Position numbers and translations under genes: made by a program. A stretch of 64,000 nt of DNA from Hymenobacter sp. J193 (lineage in GTDB: Bacteria > Bacteroidota > Bacteroidia > Cytophagales > Hymenobacteraceae). Shown in pieces: positions 60,955-64,000 of this stretch (position 1 is the stretch's first letter; every line of letters begins with the position of its first letter). The notes under the pieces were generated by a model, which had not been told where the DNA came from, ran no database searches, and saw only the letters and a list, made by a program, of their open reading frames with translations. The DNA lies in assembly GCF_024700075.1 (NCBI RefSeq), contig NZ_JAJONE010000001.1, positions 1,364,001 to 1,428,000 of the forward strand, read 5' to 3'.

Positions 60955-63900
60955 CTACGCCGCTTTCAGCGGCACGCTCAGCTCCAGCTTGGTACCCTTA
61001 CCGGGAGCAGTAGTGATGTCGAGCTGGCCGCGCAGAGCGGCGGCGCGGGTGCGCATGTTGGTGAGGCCGTTGCCGCCGCCTTTGGCCGGGTCCTTGGGGT
61101 CGAAGCCTACACCGTCGTCTTCCACCGTGAGGGTAAGGCGGTTGTACTGATAGTTGAGGTGAATGCGGGCCTCTTCGCACTGAGCGTACTTGGCCAGGTT
61201 GTTTACGGCCTCTTTGTAGAGCAGAAAAAACTCCCGGCGGGCGCGCATTTCCAGCCGCAGGCCCTGCACCTCGGGCGCCACCGTGAAGGCAAAATCAATG
61301 CCCCGGGCCTCCAGCACGTCCGAGGCGAAAATGCGCATCCGCGACAGAACGGCCTCCATGGAATCGTGCGCGGGGTTGATAGCCCACACGATGTCGTCCA
61401 TGGAGTCGAGCATGCGGCGCGAGCTTTCACTTATCTGGTCGAGCAGCTGGGTGGCCTGCTCGGGGCGGTTCTGGTGCTGGTGGTTGCGGGCCAGCGTGCT
61501 CAGAATACCAATGCTGCTGAGCGTGGAGCCCATATCGTCGTGCAAGTCGCGGGCGATGTTGTGGCGCACCCGTTCCAAGGCCAGCAACTGCCGCACCCGT
61601 ACCCGGTAGGCCAGAAACAATAGCCCCACCAGCAGCCAAGCCGCCAGCACCCGGAACCACCACGTCTGGTACCACGGCGGCGTCACCACAATGCGGAGTG
61701 AGGCCCCTTGCTGGTTCCAGACGCCGTCGTTGTTGGCGGCGCGCACCTGAAACAGGTAGGTGCCGGGGTCGAGGTTGGTATAGGTGGCTTCGTGGCGGGC
61801 CCCGGCTTCAATCCAGTCGTCGTCGAACCCCCGCAGCCGGTACATAAAGCTGTTTTTGGAGGGCAGTTGAAAGTTCAGGGCGGCAAATTCGATGGAAAAG
61901 AAGTTTTCGCGTGGGCCCAGCCGCAGGGTGCGCCGCTCGGTAATGGACGTGTCGAGGCGCACGGGCTGGTTGAACTTGCGGAACCCGGTAAGCACCACCG
62001 GCGGCGCCGTCTGATTCACGGGCACCGCGCCCGGCCGAAACGAAATCAGCCCGCTGATGCCCCCGAAGTAGAGGCGCCCATCGGAGCCGGCCCACTGCGA
62101 GCCGGCATTGAACTCGTCCTGCGCCAGCCCGTCGCGCATGTCGTAGGTGCGTACCTGCAGCGTAGTAGGCGAAAAGTGCGCAATGCCCTTGTTGGTGGAA
62201 AGCCACAGGTTGCCTTCACGGTCAGGCAATAGAGCGTACACCACGTCGTTGGGCAGGCCCTGGGGCTCCCGGAACGTGGTGAACAAACCTTTCTCGGCGT
62301 CGTCGAGGCGGCTCAGGCCCCCACCTTCGGTGCCAATCCAGAGCGTGCCGGCCCGATCCTGCACGATGCCGCGCACAAAGTTGCTGCTGAGGGTGCGAGG
62401 CTGGCCGGGCACGTTGCGGTAGGGCCTGCACAGACCGGTGCGTGGGTCCAGCAAACACAGGCCGCCCCCGCCGGTGCCTACCCACATGCGGCCCTGCCGG
62501 TCGCGGTAGCACATGCGGATGTAGTTGGTGCCAAAGCCTGCCTTGGGCGTCAGGGGCTTGTCGCGGTAGATGGTGCTGCGGCCGGTGGCGGGGTCGAAGA
62601 GGTTGAGGCCGTTTTCGGTGCTCACCCATAGCTGGCCGGAAGGGTCGAGCAGAATAGCACGCACGGCATTATCACTCAGGCTGCCGGACTGGGCCGGGTC
62701 GTGGCGAAAGTGGCGCACCTGGCCGGTGGCGGGGTCGAGGCAATCGAGGCCGCTACGCTGCGTGCCTACCCACAGCTGGCCTTCCTTATCAAAGCACAGG
62801 GCCCGAATGAAGTTTTCGCTAAGGCTGGCGGGCCGGGCTGGGTCGTAGCGGTAGCTGCGGCGCTGGCCGGTGGCAGCATCGTAGCAAACCACGCCGTTTT
62901 CCTGGGTTCCGGCCCACAAACGGCTTTGCTTGTCTTCGCATACGGCCCACACCGGGTCGGGCTGCGCGGTAATGGGCACGGTCGTAAAGGTGGCCGGGCG
63001 CGGCATAAACGAGGCGACTCCACCCTCGGTACCTACCCAAATCAAACCGCTGCGGTCCTGAAACAAAGCCTGCACGGTGTTTTCGGGCAGCAGGTGCGGA
63101 CGGCCCAGCTGAGCCTGGTAGGGCGCAAACGTGTTCGTCACACGGTCCAGTTGGTGCAGGCCCTCATCGGTGCCCACCCAGAGGCGGCCCTGGGCATCTT
63201 CCAGAATGCTGCGCACAGCGTCGCTGCGCAAACTTCCGGCCCGGCCCGGCTCGTGGCGGAAGATCAACTCCTCTCGGGCTCCGGTCAATGATACAAAGCG
63301 TAGCCCATGTACCTCCGTGCCCACCCACACGCCGCCCGTCTGGCTGATGCACAAGGCCGTGATGGCGGAAGGCGTTTGCCAGTTCGGGCGGGCAATCAGC
63401 CTCTCGCTGGCCGTATCGAGGTAGCTGAGCTGGCCGGCCCCGGTGCCCACCCAGATACGCCCCCGGGCATCCTGGGCAATGGCACGCACGGAGTTCTGCC
63501 GCACATTGGGCGAGGTTTCCGGGGGGTGCTGATAAAGCTGAAACTGCCCGGTTTGCGGGTTGAAGCGGTGCAGTCCGCCCTCCGTGCCCACCCATAGCGT
63601 TCCGCTTCGGTCGCAGAAAACGGACCGCACAAAGTTGTCGGCCAGGGAGCCAGCCTGCCCGTCTTCGTGCTTGAACACCTGAAAACGACCGGTGACGGGG
63701 TCATAGCGGTTGAGGCCGCCGCCGCCGGTACCTACCCAAAGCTGGCCGCGCTTGTCCACGGCCATCGAAAGAATAAAGTTGCTGCTCAGGCTGCCTTCCA
63801 GCTGGGGGTCGTTGCGCAGCACCCGGAAACCGGCCCCATCGTAGCGGTTAAGGCCGTCCTGGGTGCCCAGCCACAGAAAGCCGCGCGGGTCCTGGGCCAT

Positions 63901-64000
63901 GCAGTACACACTGTTTTCCGACAACCCCTGCTCAGTGGTGAGCGTGCGGAACGTGAGCGGCAGGGCCGGCTGGGCCGCGGCCAGGCGCACCAGAAACAGC
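60955..64000 (-). CDS. Propeller-type sensor histidine kinase, 5' end outside the window
   Basis: At least 1015 residues with the start beyond the right edge; the first visible residues (LFLVRLAAAQPALPLTF) are the end of a signal peptide. About 700 residues form periplasmic beta-propellers of two-component-regulator repeats (GLSENSVYCMAQDPRGFLWL; many G-x-LW-x-GT units). Then a Y_Y_Y-type domain (FMYRLRGFDDDWIEAGARHE), a membrane helix (WWFRVLAAWLLVGLLFLAYR), the HisKA_3 motif with phospho-histidine (NIARDLHDDMGSTLSSIGIL) and the ATPase domain (VEDDGVGFD, GGNGLTNMRTRAAAL). In Bacteroidota such sensors often respond to glycans or other extracellular signals; the ligand is unknown. It pairs with the next regulator. 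Confidence 0.9.
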   Translation of the reverse strand, partial: LFLVRLAAAQPALPLTFRTLTTEQGLSENSVYCMAQDPRGFLWLGTQDGLNRYDGAGFRVLRNDPQLEGSLSSNFILSMAVDKRGQLWVGTGGGGLNRYDPVTGRFQVFKHEDGQAGSLADNFVRSVFCDRSGTLWVGTEGGLHRFNPQTGQFQLYQHPPETSPNVRQNSVRAIAQDARGRIWVGTGAGQLSYLDTASERLIARPNWQTPSAITALCISQTGGVWVGTEVHGLRFVSLTGAREELIFRHEPGRAGSLRSDAVRSILEDAQGRLWVGTDEGLHQLDRVTNTFAPYQAQLGRPHLLPENTVQALFQDRSGLIWVGTEGGVASFMPRPATFTTVPITAQPDPVWAVCEDKQSRLWAGTQENGVVCYDAATGQRRSYRYDPARPASLSENFIRALCFDKEGQLWVGTQRSGLDCLDPATGQVRHFRHDPAQSGSLSDNAVRAILLDPSGQLWVSTENGLNLFDPATGRSTIYRDKPLTPKAGFGTNYIRMCYRDRQGRMWVGTGGGGLCLLDPRTGLCRPYRNVPGQPRTLSSNFVRGIVQDRAGTLWIGTEGGGLSRLDDAEKGLFTTFREPQGLPNDVVYALLPDREGNLWLSTNKGIAHFSPTTLQVRTYDMRDGLAQDEFNAGSQWAGSDGRLYFGGISGLISFRPGAVPVNQTAPPVVLTGFRKFNQPVRLDTSITERRTLRLGPRENFFSIEFAALNFQLPSKNSFMYRLRGFDDDWIEAGARHEATYTNLDPGTYLFQVRAANNDGVWNQQGASLRIVVTPPWYQTWWFRVLAAWLLVGLLFLAYRVRVRQLLALERVRHNIARDLHDDMGSTLSSIGILSTLARNHQHQNRPEQATQLLDQISESSRRMLDSMDDIVWAINPAHDSMEAVLSRMRIFASDVLEARGIDFAFTVAPEVQGLRLEMRARREFFLLYKEAVNNLAKYAQCEEARIHLNYQYNRLTLTVEDDGVGFDPKDPAKGGGNGLTNMRTRAAALRGQLDITTAPGKGTKLELSVPLKAA

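Overview
The window looks like a chromosome segment of a GC-rich Bacteroidota, most likely a Cytophagales member close to Hymenobacter. The evidence is: proteins with type IX secretion (T9SS) C-terminal sorting tails, a complex I operon with a short NuoG, Bacteroidota-type promoter elements (TTTG, about 19 bp, TAnnTTTG), little use of Shine-Dalgarno sites, and GC-rich coding DNA broken by a few AT-rich foreign-looking genes. The genus is an inference from gene content; no rRNA gene is present to confirm it.

Positions 1-19250 form a nitrogen-assimilation region. ureD and a DUF4202 gene read rightward. A leftward operon (nirB, nirD, narK, a fused nitrate reductase, a rubredoxin/nitrite-reductase-like protein, cobA) should import nitrate, reduce it to nitrite and ammonium, and make siroheme. 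Further right is a leftward urease operon: nickel permease, fused ureAB, a RelA/SpoT-domain gene split by an IS5-family element, ureC, ureF, ureG. No ureE was seen. ureC and ureG both carry homopolymer frameshifts. The ureC shift lies exactly on an A AAA AAG heptamer, and a -1 shift there restores the conserved UreC C-terminus.

Positions 19335-31102 hold mixed genes: NDH-2 NADH dehydrogenase, a carboxypeptidase-regulatory-like protein divergent from an ArsR regulator, a thioredoxin-like ferredoxin, a HAD phosphatase with another A-run frameshift, a deoxynucleotide-kinase-like gene between two similar membrane proteins, pruA, a secreted multidomain GH18 chitinase and a Uma2 nuclease-fold protein.

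Positions 31161-57563 hold complex I (nuoA-N) in two blocks. nuoA-J ends at a terminator. A 12 kb insert follows, with AT-rich or unknown genes, an ECF sigma factor, a MaoC hydratase and a 2581-residue modular T9SS-exported surface protein. nuoK-N then resumes, with an AT-rich lipoprotein gene between nuoL and nuoM. After nuoN is a strict 21-bp tandem repeat array. The window ends with a serine hydrolase, a PolB-type 3'-5' exonuclease and a two-component system (NarL-type regulator and a propeller-type sensor kinase cut by the window edge).

The most unusual structural signal is a family of stop-to-start spacer hairpins. At six same-strand gene junctions (ureC/ureF, ureH/ureAB, nuoB/nuoC, nuoC/nuoD, sigma/membrane protein, nuoK/nuoL) the spacer is a long imperfect inverted repeat with low-complexity arms, and the distal arm runs into the next start codon. 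All six have the same orientation relative to transcription. Classical REP-like palindromes and strong terminators are also frequent.
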